A DNA stretch of 56,677 nucleotides from Lachnospiraceae bacterium (lineage in GTDB: Bacteria; Bacillota; Clostridia; Lachnospirales; Lachnospiraceae). Location: NCBI GenBank assembly GCA_021153185.1, contig JAGKTY010000015.1:1-56677 (forward strand), in the 5' to 3' direction. Positions 16,763 through 25,817 of the stretch are shown here, one piece after another; within the stretch, counting starts at the first letter, position 1; every line of letters begins with the position of its first letter. A program made the translations under genes and the position numbers. The notes under the pieces were generated by a model that had not been told where the DNA came from, made no database searches, and saw only the letters and a program-made list of their open reading frames with translations.

Positions 16763-17958
16763 ACGCACTGCGCAAGCTTCAAGGGATTTTGTATGTGAAA
16801 GTAACATCCATGTATTTGACCCGTTTTTTTAATATTTGCAAAGCAAAAAATATCTGTGTATGGGATGTGACAAGAACGGAAAATGTCGCATTCTTTTATA
16901 TTGCGCTGAAGGATTTTTATGAACTTGGGGACATACGTAGAAAAACGGACAGCTCTGTCAAAATCATAAGTAGGAGTGGCTTTCCTTTCTTTTGGCAAAA
17001 AATGTCGAAAAGAAAAGTGTTTCTCGGCGGCCTTGTTGCATGCTTTGCGGCAATCTATTTGTTTGCCGGAATCATTTGGAGTATTGAAATTGAAGGAAAC
17101 AGACGCCTTACAACAAATGAATTTCAAAAATTTGTAAACGAAAATGGTGTGCACACGGGTATAACAAGATTTCAAATCAAGGAACAGGAAATTGAAAAAT
17201 TATTATGCGATGCATATCCATATATTACATGGTGCAGTGTCAGGGTTGTCGGGACAAAGCTTTGCGTTTCTATCAAAGAGGGGGAATTTGTGCCGCAAGA
17301 GTCACAAGTGCTGCCTACGCCGACGGATTTGGTCGCTGATACAGAGGGAATTGTTGATTCCATTGTCGTAAGAAAAGGGGAAGCCAAGGTTGTATCCGGC
17401 AATGAAATTAAAAAAGGGGATTGTCTAATCAGCGGGCTTGTACCGATAGTCGGTGATGACGGAAGCATTATCAATTACCAGTTTTATGATGCGGATGGAG
17501 ATGTGATTGTGCAAAAAAGCATTCCGTATTCGGAAAGCATCAGTTTTTGCTATGAAACGCCTGTTTTTTCGGACAAAGAGAACAGATTTTATGATATCAA
17601 TGTACTTGGACGGTTTGTTCATGTGGGATTACGGCAAAAAGACGGTCCATTTGTTGAAATCGAGGAGCCGGTTTTAAAATTGCCCACAGTCGGAAAAAAC
17701 ACATTTTTTTCGATACACAGGCATACAAGAAAACCGTATGAAATCCGCACGTTAAAGCGTGAAAAAAACGATGTAAAAAATATGCTGCTTCAAAATTTTC
17801 GAAAATATATCTTAAGTTTACAGGAAAAAGGTGTTCAAATTATTGAAAATGATGTTAAAATAGTAACCGATGGCAAGCAAATGCGTATGCAAGGCACGAT
17901 ATATGTGAAATGCGTTACCGGCAGGCGCATCCCATCAATGAAAACAGGCGAGGATTAA
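16756..17958 (+). CDS. yqfD: YqfD-family sporulation membrane protein
   Basis: The protein has 400 residues. A soluble N-terminal part (about 1-85) is followed by one membrane helix at about 89-112 (VFLGGLVACFAAIYLFAGII), then an outer region beginning IEIEGNRRLT that resembles the POTRA-like fold of YqfD. Bacillus YqfD is made in the mother cell under sigma-E. ATG 16756 is chosen because GGAGG lies 5 bases upstream within yqfC and homology begins at VNALRKLQGI; a longer frame from 16660 has no ribosome site. It is coupled to yqfC and followed by phoH after 3 bases, the conserved yqfC-yqfD-phoH-ybeY order. Confidence 0.92.
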   Translation: MVNALRKLQGILYVKVTSMYLTRFFNICKAKNICVWDVTRTENVAFFYIALKDFYELGDIRRKTDSSVKIISRSGFPFFWQKMSKRKVFLGGLVACFAAIYLFAGIIWSIEIEGNRRLTTNEFQKFVNENGVHTGITRFQIKEQEIEKLLCDAYPYITWCSVRVVGTKLCVSIKEGEFVPQESQVLPTPTDLVADTEGIVDSIVVRKGEAKVVSGNEIKKGDCLISGLVPIVGDDGSIINYQFYDADGDVIVQKSIPYSESISFCYETPVFSDKENRFYDINVLGRFVHVGLRQKDGPFVEIEEPVLKLPTVGKNTFFSIHRHTRKPYEIRTLKREKNDVKNMLLQNFRKYILSLQEKGVQIIENDVKIVTDGKQMRMQGTIYVKCVTGRRIPSMKTGED

Positions 17959-17961
17959 TGA

Positions 17962-18966
17962 TTGGAACAGTTTGAATACTTGTTAGAATGTGATACACAA
18001 ATCATGCAGATGGTGTTTGGGTATCATGACAGATACATCAAAAAAATAGAAGATTCACTGCGGGTACATGTCATAAACAGGGATGGTCATGTCAAAGTAA
18101 TCGGACCAAAGGAGAGCGTTAATACGGCAGTGAAGCTTCTTAAGGAGCTTTTTGAGATGGCTAGGAGAGGCGATATGATAGAAGACCAGAATGTCAATTA
18201 TGCAGTGGAGATGGCCAAAGAGGGGCAGGAGGACGGACTCCTTTCAATGGATGGTGATTTGATCTGTCATACACTGAGCGGCAAACCGATTAAACCGAAA
18301 ACAATGGGACAAAAAGCATACGTGAAGGCAATGCGGGAAAAGATGATTGTCTTTGGTCTCGGACCGGCCGGAACGGGTAAGACGTATCTTGCGATGGCCA
18401 TGGCGATTACCGCATTTAAAAACAATGAAGTGGAACGCATTATCTTAACGAGACCTGCGATTGAGGCGGGCGAAAAGCTTGGATTTTTGCCGGGTGATTT
18501 ACAGAGCAAGGTCGATCCTTATCTCCGCCCGCTATACGATGCGCTCTATCAGATTATGGGTGGCGAAAGCTTCAACAAAAATATGGAAAAAGGACTCATC
18601 GAGGTCGCCCCGCTTGCGTATATGCGAGGCCGTACGCTCGACAATGCCTATATCATTTTGGACGAGGCACAAAACACAACCGAATCCCAGATGAAAATGT
18701 TTTTGACGCGTATCGGCTTTGGCTCAAAGGTCGTTGTAACGGGTGATATTACCCAGAAGGATTTGGCACCGGGAACAAAAAGCGGTTTGGACGTTGCAAT
18801 CCGTGTACTGCAAAAAATAGAAGATATTGCGTTTTGTCAGCTGACAAGCAAGGATGTCGTCAGACATCCGCTTGTACAACAGATTGTAAAAGCATACGAT
18901 GATTATGAAAAGCGCAGTGCAAAACCGAAATATGATAAAAACAAACGAAATACAAGGGGAAACTAA
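17962..18966 (+). CDS. phoH: PhoH-family ATPase
   Basis: The protein has 334 residues. A KH-like RNA-binding N-terminal region (about 20-65, HVINRDGHVKVIGP) precedes a P-loop NTPase domain with Walker A GPAGTGKT (134-141) and Walker B IILDEAQN (D234, E235). PhoH-like proteins are predicted RNA-associated ATPases, and pairing with YbeY suggests a ribosomal RNA or quality-control role. The start is TTG 17962, with GAGGA upstream. ATG 17958 is out of frame and meets a stop within five codons, and no other in-frame start keeps the conserved N-terminus. Confidence 0.93.
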   Translation: MEQFEYLLECDTQIMQMVFGYHDRYIKKIEDSLRVHVINRDGHVKVIGPKESVNTAVKLLKELFEMARRGDMIEDQNVNYAVEMAKEGQEDGLLSMDGDLICHTLSGKPIKPKTMGQKAYVKAMREKMIVFGLGPAGTGKTYLAMAMAITAFKNNEVERIILTRPAIEAGEKLGFLPGDLQSKVDPYLRPLYDALYQIMGGESFNKNMEKGLIEVAPLAYMRGRTLDNAYIILDEAQNTTESQMKMFLTRIGFGSKVVVTGDITQKDLAPGTKSGLDVAIRVLQKIEDIAFCQLTSKDVVRHPLVQQIVKAYDDYEKRSAKPKYDKNKRNTRGN

Positions 18967-18974
18967 GGAGTCTT

Positions 18975-19478
18975 ATGTCGATTATTATTGATCAGGAAAT
19001 AGAGAAAACATTTCCGTTTGATATTCAAAAAACGATTGAAGATGTTGTAAATGCCGCACTCATACAGGAACAGTGTCCTTATGATGTGTCCATCAATGTT
19101 TTGATTACCGATTTGGAGGGCATCCGGTTTTATAACAGGGAATATCGTGATATTGACCGTGAAACAGATGTGTTATCATTTCCGGCGGTCGATTATGATG
19201 CGCCGGCAGATTTTTCGATTGCAGAATCGAGCAGCGCAGCGTATTTTGACCCGGATACAGATGAACTGATGCTTGGGGATATCATTCTTTGCTATGACAG
19301 GGTTATTGTGCAGGCGAAGGAGTACGGACACAGTAGTTTGCGAGAATTTGCTTTTCTTATTGCCCATAGTGTGTTACACTTGTTAGGATATGACCATATG
19401 GAACCTGAAGAAGAACATGTGATGTTTGACAAGCAGGAGCAGATATTACAAACACTTGGAATCACAAGAGAAAAGTAG
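18975..19478 (+). CDS. ybeY: YbeY endoribonuclease (rRNA maturation)
   Basis: This 167-residue zinc-dependent endoribonuclease is involved in 16S rRNA 3'-end maturation and late 70S quality control. The zinc triad is H131, H135 and H141 in HSVLHLLGYDH, and the conserved LNREYR/D-like segment appears as YNREYRDIDRETDVLSFP. The length is typical. AAGGAG lies before ATG 18975, and the gene follows phoH by 8 bases. In many Firmicutes dgkA, cdd and era come next; here a YerB-like lipoprotein follows instead. Confidence 0.96.
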   Translation: MSIIIDQEIEKTFPFDIQKTIEDVVNAALIQEQCPYDVSINVLITDLEGIRFYNREYRDIDRETDVLSFPAVDYDAPADFSIAESSSAAYFDPDTDELMLGDIILCYDRVIVQAKEYGHSSLREFAFLIAHSVLHLLGYDHMEPEEEHVMFDKQEQILQTLGITREK

Positions 19479-19491
19479 TGAGGAGTTTACG

Positions 19492-20604
19492 ATGAAACGA
19501 TGGAAATTTGTGCTTTTGACCGGAATTCTTGCCGGTATGCTGTTTGGCTGTGGCAAACAGGAAACAGAAGCACCAAAGGAAAGCGAGAAAACATCTTCCG
19601 CAACTGACTTAGAAACAGGGGATACCGAACAGGAAACGGTATTTGAACGTACATATAATGATGAAGGTCAGGTAAAGAGTTTCCTGACAGGAAAATATGT
19701 TGACAAAAAAATCGGACTTCGCCGTCCGGTTGGTGTCATGATTAGTAATATCGAAGCGGCGCAGCCTATGAGTGGCGTCGGAAGTGCAGATGTTATTTAT
19801 GAAGCGCCTGTGGAAGGTGAAATTACACGTTTTCTGGCGTTGTTTGAGAACTATGATGATTTGGACAAAATCGGCTCTTGCAGATCTTGCCGTGATTACT
19901 TTTTATATTGGGCGCTTGAGTTCGATGCCGTGTATTGTCATTTTGGACAATCTTCCTATGCGGTAGAGCCACTTGAGCGTGATTACGTTGATAATCTTTC
20001 AGGTCTTGCTGCTATCGGTTCGACTGTTTATTACAGGACAGATGACCGCAAATCACCGCATAATGCATATTGCTCAGCCAAAGGTATCACAGAGGGAATC
20101 AAACGGATGAAATACCGCACTGATTATCGCGATACCTATGCCGGCAAATTCTGCTTTGCAAAAGATGGGGAAACCGTTTCTCTTGAGGAAAATCGCGGAA
20201 CAAGAATTGAACCGGGCTATCCAATTAACAAACCTTGGTTTGAATACAATCCTTCAGACAAACTATATTATCGTTTCCAATACGGCAAACCGCACATTGA
20301 TGCTGAGACCGGTGAGCAGCTTGCGTTTACCAATGTGATTTTACAATATGCTGATTGGGAAAAACGAGATGAGAACGGTTATCTGGCGTTTGACTGCCAC
20401 TCAGAAGGATATGCCATTATCTTTACGAACGGTACCCTTCAGGAGGCACACTGGATGCGTGAAGGAGATCAGGAAACCGGTACAATTAAATATTACGATA
20501 TTGGTCTGACGCATGAGATTCCTTTAAATCAGGGAAAGACAATGGTTTGTGTTGTAAAAGACAAAATAAACGGTCAGGTAAACCCGGATGTATCATTTGA
20601 ATAA
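19492..20604 (+). CDS. YerB-like DUF3048 lipoprotein
   Basis: The predicted lipoprotein has 370 residues. Its signal peptide ends at the lipobox MLFGC, giving lipid-anchored C20 after cleavage by signal peptidase II (lspA is at 52406). A Ser/Thr/Glu-rich linker follows to about 55, then the DUF3048 domain with RPVGVMISNIEAAQPMSGVG and GEITRFLALFENYDD. A DUF3048 C-terminal part ends near VVCVVKDKINGQV. Bacillus YerB is the prototype; its molecular role is unknown. GAGGAG precedes ATG 19492. The longer frame from 19426 overlaps ybeY and would bury the signal peptide, so it is rejected. Confidence 0.88.
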   Translation: MKRWKFVLLTGILAGMLFGCGKQETEAPKESEKTSSATDLETGDTEQETVFERTYNDEGQVKSFLTGKYVDKKIGLRRPVGVMISNIEAAQPMSGVGSADVIYEAPVEGEITRFLALFENYDDLDKIGSCRSCRDYFLYWALEFDAVYCHFGQSSYAVEPLERDYVDNLSGLAAIGSTVYYRTDDRKSPHNAYCSAKGITEGIKRMKYRTDYRDTYAGKFCFAKDGETVSLEENRGTRIEPGYPINKPWFEYNPSDKLYYRFQYGKPHIDAETGEQLAFTNVILQYADWEKRDENGYLAFDCHSEGYAIIFTNGTLQEAHWMREGDQETGTIKYYDIGLTHEIPLNQGKTMVCVVKDKINGQVNPDVSFE

Positions 20605-20622
20605 AATTAATGGGAAGTAACT

Positions 20623-22260
20623 ATGCCTAAGAAAAAGAAAAACAGCATTGTTGCAAGTAGTGCGCCAGAAAGTTATATCTTTTTGGCGTGTTATTTCGTT
20701 GGAATTATCAGGATGATTTTCCTGCAGAGAACGGTTTCCTTTCAAGGAATTGCAGCATATGCATATGCATTTGAATTATATAATCTATTCTATCTGATAG
20801 CGGGCGGGATTGTTGCCAAATCCGCCGCAGCGCTCATAAAAAGCAGAACTGCTAAGAAACAATTCAATAACAGAGACCACATTTTCTTGTATACGCTGCT
20901 TAGAAGTGTGTTTTTTGCAGCGTTGTTTACAGTTTTGTTTTTATTCCTTGGTGACATGATTGCGAATGAACTGTTAGGATATAAACTTTGTGCATTTGTA
21001 CTGCAATGTTTTGCATTTAGTTTTATTCCTGCCTGTATGTATATTGCCATAGCGCAATATTTAGAAGCGATTGGGTATGCATACGTTAGTTTGCTTTCTA
21101 AGATTGTACATGAAGCGGTAGTGCTTCTTGCTACCATTTTGCTCAGTACAGCTTTGTTTGAATACGGAGAAAAGGTTTCAGCGCTTTTGCTTGAATCAAA
21201 CAGAAAATATGGGTTTGGCGCAGGGGCAGCTGCGATAGCAGATGTAATAGGTGCGCTCATCGTATTGTTGTTTGTCGTTGTATTCTTCTTTTTGCTTTCC
21301 GGAAATCTCCGAAAAGAACGCATGCAGGATACAACCAAAAATCTGGAGAAGAAAAAAACAATCATCCGGACAACGGAAGTGGCAGGTATCCAATATGGAT
21401 TGACCGGGCTTTGTTCAAGCTTGTCAGTACTTCTGATGCAGGTATTGTATTTTCGGTTGAGCCGTGGGAAACTTTCAGACAAAGCAGCCGGGTATGGAGC
21501 GTTTTACAGTATTGTCTATCTGTTTTTGCTTCTTTGTATTGTGTTTGTGGAGATTTATACGAGGCATCTGCAAAAAGCACTTCGCCATTATATCCGCATA
21601 GATGATTTAAGGCGCTTCCGGTTGCGCTTTGGTCAGTCCATGAAGGAACTGATGGTATATTTTGTGCCGGTTTGTGTCTTTGTCGCCATATTTGCACGCC
21701 ATATTTTAAGGCTGCTGTTTGTGTCGGCTGCGCAGGAATACACCATCTTACTTCAGGCAGCGTGCGTGCTGATTCTTGTTGTCGTGCCAAAGCTTTTGTT
21801 TGAGTCTGTGCTATCTGTGCAAGGCGCCAAAACACACCTTGCGATTTGTTTATATAGCGGTATGGCAGCACAGCTTGCTTTGTTTGCACTTTGTTTTGCG
21901 AACACAAAGTTTGCGGTGTGTGGCATTGTTTACAGCATGATAATCGGATATGCAATCGAATGTATCATGGCGTTTGTGTTTGCCGGAATGCATGTACGTC
22001 TGAAGCTTGATTTTAAAAATGCACTTGTGATTCCACTTGTCATCGGCATTGTGGTTTTGGGCATTAATTTTGGGTTAGAACGGCTTCTTTCCGACAGACT
22101 CGGTTCGTTTGCAACAGTATTATTGGGAATGCTTTGTACCTTTTTGTTGTACGATGTTGCAATCATCAAAAGTGGGATTATCAGGGGACGTGAGCTTTCG
22201 GAGCTTCCGTTTGGAAAACAGTTAGCTTCCTTTGGACAGATTTTGGGAATGCGCGAATAA
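20623..22260 (+). CDS. MOP/MATE-superfamily flippase-like membrane protein
   Basis: This 545-residue integral membrane protein has about 12-14 predicted helices spread along the length and a short basic N-terminus. The pattern fits the MOP flippase superfamily (Wzx, MurJ, SpoVB, Amj-like), which moves lipid-linked sugars across the membrane. Family-diagnostic residues are not clear enough to choose a subgroup. The neighbourhood (yqfC-yqfD upstream, a BofC-domain protein downstream) would suit a SpoVB-like sporulation role, but that is inference. The start ATG 20623 follows GGGAAG, 18 bases after the lipoprotein gene. Confidence 0.75.
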   Translation: MPKKKKNSIVASSAPESYIFLACYFVGIIRMIFLQRTVSFQGIAAYAYAFELYNLFYLIAGGIVAKSAAALIKSRTAKKQFNNRDHIFLYTLLRSVFFAALFTVLFLFLGDMIANELLGYKLCAFVLQCFAFSFIPACMYIAIAQYLEAIGYAYVSLLSKIVHEAVVLLATILLSTALFEYGEKVSALLLESNRKYGFGAGAAAIADVIGALIVLLFVVVFFFLLSGNLRKERMQDTTKNLEKKKTIIRTTEVAGIQYGLTGLCSSLSVLLMQVLYFRLSRGKLSDKAAGYGAFYSIVYLFLLLCIVFVEIYTRHLQKALRHYIRIDDLRRFRLRFGQSMKELMVYFVPVCVFVAIFARHILRLLFVSAAQEYTILLQAACVLILVVVPKLLFESVLSVQGAKTHLAICLYSGMAAQLALFALCFANTKFAVCGIVYSMIIGYAIECIMAFVFAGMHVRLKLDFKNALVIPLVIGIVVLGINFGLERLLSDRLGSFATVLLGMLCTFLLYDVAIIKSGIIRGRELSELPFGKQLASFGQILGMRE

Positions 22261-22300
22261 GAATGGTTTGATAAGCTGATACTATGTATGGAGGGATACA

Positions 22301-22906
22301 ATGAAGACCATATATAGAATCAGCTTATTTTTAAATATCTGCCTGTTAGGGTATTTGGTAATTACCTGCAGTGAATATGTGACAAAGAAACAATTGTTAT
22401 CAGATTCGCAGCCTGTCAGGATAGAGGATAAGAGACAGAGTCAGACGGCGAATGCAGATTCCAATCATTTGTCCGGTCAGACAAAAATGAAAGTCAAGAG
22501 TATTGATATGAAAACCGGAAAGACGTCAGTTGAGCAGCAGGCACTGCCCATCGAATTAATTGGTGGGGATCTTGAAAAAACGATTGCATATTTCGATGAG
22601 CTTGAACTGCATCCGGGACTTAGAGAGCAGGAGAAAGGCTTAAAACGGATTGCACTGACGAATTATTCGCCATCTGAGATTTCTGTCTCAAAATATTATA
22701 AAAAGGAAGACGAAAACAGAGGCTTTTATCTGCAGGCTGTAGATGATTATGTCGTCGTATATCTCTCGGATATGCAGACGGTATACTTGCAGACTGATAT
22801 TTATATGCCTGATTTACCGCTGGAAATCCAAAATCAGATTTTGGACAAAAAATACTTCCGGGACGTTACAAAACTGTATAATTTCCTTGAGTCTTATTCG
22901 AGTTAG
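22301..22906 (+). CDS. Membrane-anchored protein with BofC C-terminal-like domain
   Basis: The product has 201 residues. One hydrophobic helix (about 5-22) anchors it, a polar linker follows, and the last 75 residues end with the pattern YLQAVDDYVVVYLSD ... PLEIQNQIL ... LYNFLESYSS. That spacing of a beta hairpin, an LP-x-E helix and a closing LYxFLExYS resembles the BofC C-terminal domain, known from the protein that restrains sigma-K activation in Bacillus. Only the C-terminal domain is shared; the N-terminal BofC domain is not seen. The recognition is by eye and moderate. GGAGGG lies 5 bases before ATG 22301. A promoter for the next operon overlaps the end of this gene. Confidence 0.62.
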   Translation: MKTIYRISLFLNICLLGYLVITCSEYVTKKQLLSDSQPVRIEDKRQSQTANADSNHLSGQTKMKVKSIDMKTGKTSVEQQALPIELIGGDLEKTIAYFDELELHPGLREQEKGLKRIALTNYSPSEISVSKYYKKEDENRGFYLQAVDDYVVVYLSDMQTVYLQTDIYMPDLPLEIQNQILDKKYFRDVTKLYNFLESYSS

Positions 22907-22915
22907 CGGTATAAT
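22887..22915 (+). promoter_or_regulatory. Sigma-A promoter for the flavoprotein/proline operon
   Basis: TTGAGT (22887-22892), spacer 17, perfect TATAAT (22910-22915). It straddles the end of the BofC-domain gene and lies 47 bases before the GTG start at 22962. No terminator separates the downstream genes as far as proA. Confidence 0.58.
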
Positions 22916-22961
22916 AAAGAGATGTTCTTATGCAAAAAATAAAAGGAAAGGTTGTTCATTT

Positions 22962-24206
22962 GTGAAGCAAAACACTGCGAAAACATTATGTGTGATTGGT
23001 GGTGGCGCATCCGGTTTGGCATGTGCAATTGAAGCAGCAAGATGTGGGTTTGCCGTGACTATTTTGGAACATACGGACCGTATCGGCAAGAAAATCCTGA
23101 TGACAGGAAACGGCAAATGCAATTTCACCAATCGATTGATGAATGAAGAACAATATTATACAGATGAGATTCCGTTTTTACGTAAGGTTCTTGCGCAGTT
23201 TGGAACAGATGAGCTACTCGCTTTTTTTGATTCACTGCATTTGTGCTACAAAGAAAAGAATGGGTATTTTTATCCGGTTTCTAATCAGGCTGCGAGTGTA
23301 CTGGATGTGCTTCGCTTTGAACTATTGAAGCGTGACGTTCAAATCGTTACAAGTACGGTCGTGACAGATATTCTGGAAAAAGGCGATTATACAGAGGTTT
23401 ATACAAAAAATCAGACGTATGTGTTTGATGTAGTTGTTCTGGCATGTGGTGGGAAGGCGTATGCGGTAACCGGTTCGGACGGAAGCGGCTATCAGCTATG
23501 CAAAAAGCTTGGGCTAAAGCAAAATCCCCCATCTGAGGCGCTTGTGGCACTAAAAAGCAGTGAGACGTATTTTAAAGTTGTTGCCGGAGTGCGCACGGAC
23601 GCGGAAGTGTCTGTTTGGGTGGATGGACAGTGCATGGGCACGGAGATGGGCGAATTACAGATTACGGATTATGGTATATCCGGGATTCCGGTGTTTCAGT
23701 TAAGCCGAATTGTTTCTGTAACGCTTCTACATAATGCGAATGCTTCGGTATACGCACAAGTTGATTTGTTTCCGGCGCTTTCCAAACAGGCGCTTTTACA
23801 GCATATGCAGGAACGTATCCGCGAAAATGCAATGTTGCAGATCCAGGATGCGCTGTCGGGCTTTCTAAATAAAAAGCTAAATACACTTATGTTAAAGCAT
23901 GCACACGTATCGCCGGCTATGCAGGCAGGTGATATTAAGGTACAATCCATTCACCAAATGGTACAGTTTTGTAAAAAATGGCACATTCCGATTACCGGTA
24001 CAAATGATTTTTCCAAATGTCAGGTGTGTGCCGGCGGTGTTTGGCTTTCGGAACTGACACAAGGCTTTGCTTGTAAAAAGCACCCCAATGTTTATGTCAT
24101 TGGAGAGCTGACAGATGTGGATGGCAAATGCGGCGGTTACAATTTGCATTATGCATTTGCAAGTGGAATTCTTGCAGCCAGGGATGCGGCAAGGAGGCAT
24201 ATATGA
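22962..24206 (+). CDS. HI0933/BaiN-like NAD(P)/FAD-dependent oxidoreductase
   Basis: This 414-residue flavoprotein opens with the dinucleotide motif VIGGGASGLACAIEAARCGF. It then has RIGKKILMTGNGKCNFTN, the signature of the HI0933/YhiN/BaiN/RdsA family, and ends with the FAD contact GKCGGYNLHYAFASG. Members are soluble; a few (BaiN, RdsA) reduce small organic substrates, but most are uncharacterised. GTG 22962 is the start, with AAAGGAAAGG upstream; the reading frame extends to 22743, but only as overlap with the previous gene. It overlaps the next flavoprotein gene by 4 bases (ATGA). Confidence 0.88.
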   Translation: MKQNTAKTLCVIGGGASGLACAIEAARCGFAVTILEHTDRIGKKILMTGNGKCNFTNRLMNEEQYYTDEIPFLRKVLAQFGTDELLAFFDSLHLCYKEKNGYFYPVSNQAASVLDVLRFELLKRDVQIVTSTVVTDILEKGDYTEVYTKNQTYVFDVVVLACGGKAYAVTGSDGSGYQLCKKLGLKQNPPSEALVALKSSETYFKVVAGVRTDAEVSVWVDGQCMGTEMGELQITDYGISGIPVFQLSRIVSVTLLHNANASVYAQVDLFPALSKQALLQHMQERIRENAMLQIQDALSGFLNKKLNTLMLKHAHVSPAMQAGDIKVQSIHQMVQFCKKWHIPITGTNDFSKCQVCAGGVWLSELTQGFACKKHPNVYVIGELTDVDGKCGGYNLHYAFASGILAARDAARRHI

Positions 24207-25813
24207 TTCGGATTATGCAGCTAAAACTTGCAATCAAACATACACAGGACGAATTGCGACATGCAATTATCCGGAAATTATGCATTGCATCATCTGATTT
24301 GTTGACATTTGAAATTGTGCGGCAATCCATTGATGCACGTAGGAAACCCGATGTGTTTTATCTCTATACCGTGGATGTTACGGTCTTAAATGAACAGAAG
24401 GTTTTGAAGACGTATCAAAAAAAGCACAAATCAGACCCAAATGTAGCATTTGTTCAAAAAAGCGCTTATAAGCTGCCGCTACCCGGGGATAAAGCACTGA
24501 AACAAAGACCGGTTATTTGCGGAAGCGGACCTGCAGGGCTGTTTTGTGCATATTACCTTGCATGTAAGGGGTTTGCACCGATTGTACTCGAGCGCGGGAA
24601 GGATGTGGATGGCCGTAAGAAGGATATTGACACATTTTGGGAAACCGGTGTTCTGGTGCCTGATTCCAATGTGCAATTCGGAGAAGGCGGCGCCGGGACC
24701 TTTTCAGACGGCAAGCTGAATACGCTTGTCAAAGATAAAACCGGGCGCATTTATGAGGTGCTTAGGCTGTTTGTTGAAATGGGCGCAAAGGAGCGTATAA
24801 GGTACGAGCAAAAACCGCACTTAGGGACAGATAAGCTTGTTGAAATCATCCGCAATTTGAGACAGGAAATCATACGGCTCGGAGGGAGCTTTCGGTTCGA
24901 AACACTTCTTACGGATGTGATTGTTGAGAATAATGTGCTTAAAGCAGTCAAGCTGGAGGATGGGACAACCATTGGTACAGACCTTCTTGTTCTTGCAATC
25001 GGACATAGTGCAAGAGATACGATTCAGATGCTTTATGAACGCGGGCTTACGATGTCGCCCAAAAGCTTTGCTGTGGGATATCGTGTCCAACATAAGCAGG
25101 CACTTATCAATCAAAGCCAATATGGAGCTGCTGCCGCAATTTTGCCGCCGGCACCGTATAAATTGACGGCAAGGGCAGAGGATGGACGCGGTGTGTACAG
25201 CTTTTGTATGTGTCCGGGCGGATATGTGGTCAATGCATCCAGCGAGCCGGAAAAACTATGTGTAAACGGCATGAGCTATTCTGATCGTGGCTCCCAAAAC
25301 GCCAATAGTGCGATTATTGTGTCTGTTACGCCTGCGGATTATCCGTCCGGGGATGCGCTTGCGGGAATAGCATTCCAAAGACAGCTGGAACAGAAAGCTT
25401 ACGCGGTTTGCGGCGGGAAAATCCCAATACAGAGGCTTTGCGATTACAAAAATGATACGCCTTCAACAGCTTGCGGAACAATTACCCCCGTTTGTAAAGG
25501 AGCGTATGCGTACACAAATCTCCGCGGTATTTTGCCCAAGGCATTAGAACAGGACTTTGTAGAAGGGATGGAGCAAATGGATCGTAAGATTCCGGGCTTT
25601 GCAGCTGATGATGTGCTCCTTTGCGGCGTGGAAAGCCGGACATCTTCTCCGGTGCGAATGGAGCGGGATGAGAGGTGTCTTTCCAATATTGAGGGCATTT
25701 ATCCGTGCGGAGAGGGTGCAGGGTATGCAGGTGGCATTACGAGTGCGGCTGCAGATGGCATATTGATTGCTGAAAAAATCATACAAACATATCATACAGA
25801 TTATGAGGGATAA
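24203..25813 (+). CDS. FAD-dependent dehydrogenase, COG2509 family
   Basis: The protein has 536 residues. An N-terminal region of about 95 residues (VRQSIDARRKPDVFYLYTVDV) precedes the FAD-binding motif VICGSGPAGLFCAY (104-117) and FGEGGAGTFSDGKLNT, characteristic of the COG2509 uncharacterised FAD-dependent dehydrogenases. The C-terminal FAD contact is EGAGYAGGITSAAADG. The N-terminal part is the conserved extension seen in this family, in which R-x-S-x-D-x-R-x-K is a hallmark. The substrate is unknown. AAGGAGG lies 6 bases before ATG 24203, and translation is coupled to the preceding flavoprotein. proB begins 4 bases after this stop. Confidence 0.88.
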   Translation: MIRIMQLKLAIKHTQDELRHAIIRKLCIASSDLLTFEIVRQSIDARRKPDVFYLYTVDVTVLNEQKVLKTYQKKHKSDPNVAFVQKSAYKLPLPGDKALKQRPVICGSGPAGLFCAYYLACKGFAPIVLERGKDVDGRKKDIDTFWETGVLVPDSNVQFGEGGAGTFSDGKLNTLVKDKTGRIYEVLRLFVEMGAKERIRYEQKPHLGTDKLVEIIRNLRQEIIRLGGSFRFETLLTDVIVENNVLKAVKLEDGTTIGTDLLVLAIGHSARDTIQMLYERGLTMSPKSFAVGYRVQHKQALINQSQYGAAAAILPPAPYKLTARAEDGRGVYSFCMCPGGYVVNASSEPEKLCVNGMSYSDRGSQNANSAIIVSVTPADYPSGDALAGIAFQRQLEQKAYAVCGGKIPIQRLCDYKNDTPSTACGTITPVCKGAYAYTNLRGILPKALEQDFVEGMEQMDRKIPGFAADDVLLCGVESRTSSPVRMERDERCLSNIEGIYPCGEGAGYAGGITSAAADGILIAEKIIQTYHTDYEG

Positions 25814-25817
25814 TCAA

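Noticed and set aside
20790..21482. A 230-residue open frame on the minus strand
   Set aside because: It lies wholly opposite the flippase gene, has no recognisable family or ribosome site, and its composition (Ser/Asn-rich) is that of a shadow of hydrophobic codons.
21362..21955. A 197-residue minus-strand frame
   Set aside because: It overlaps the flippase gene and another shadow frame; no homology or start signal visible.
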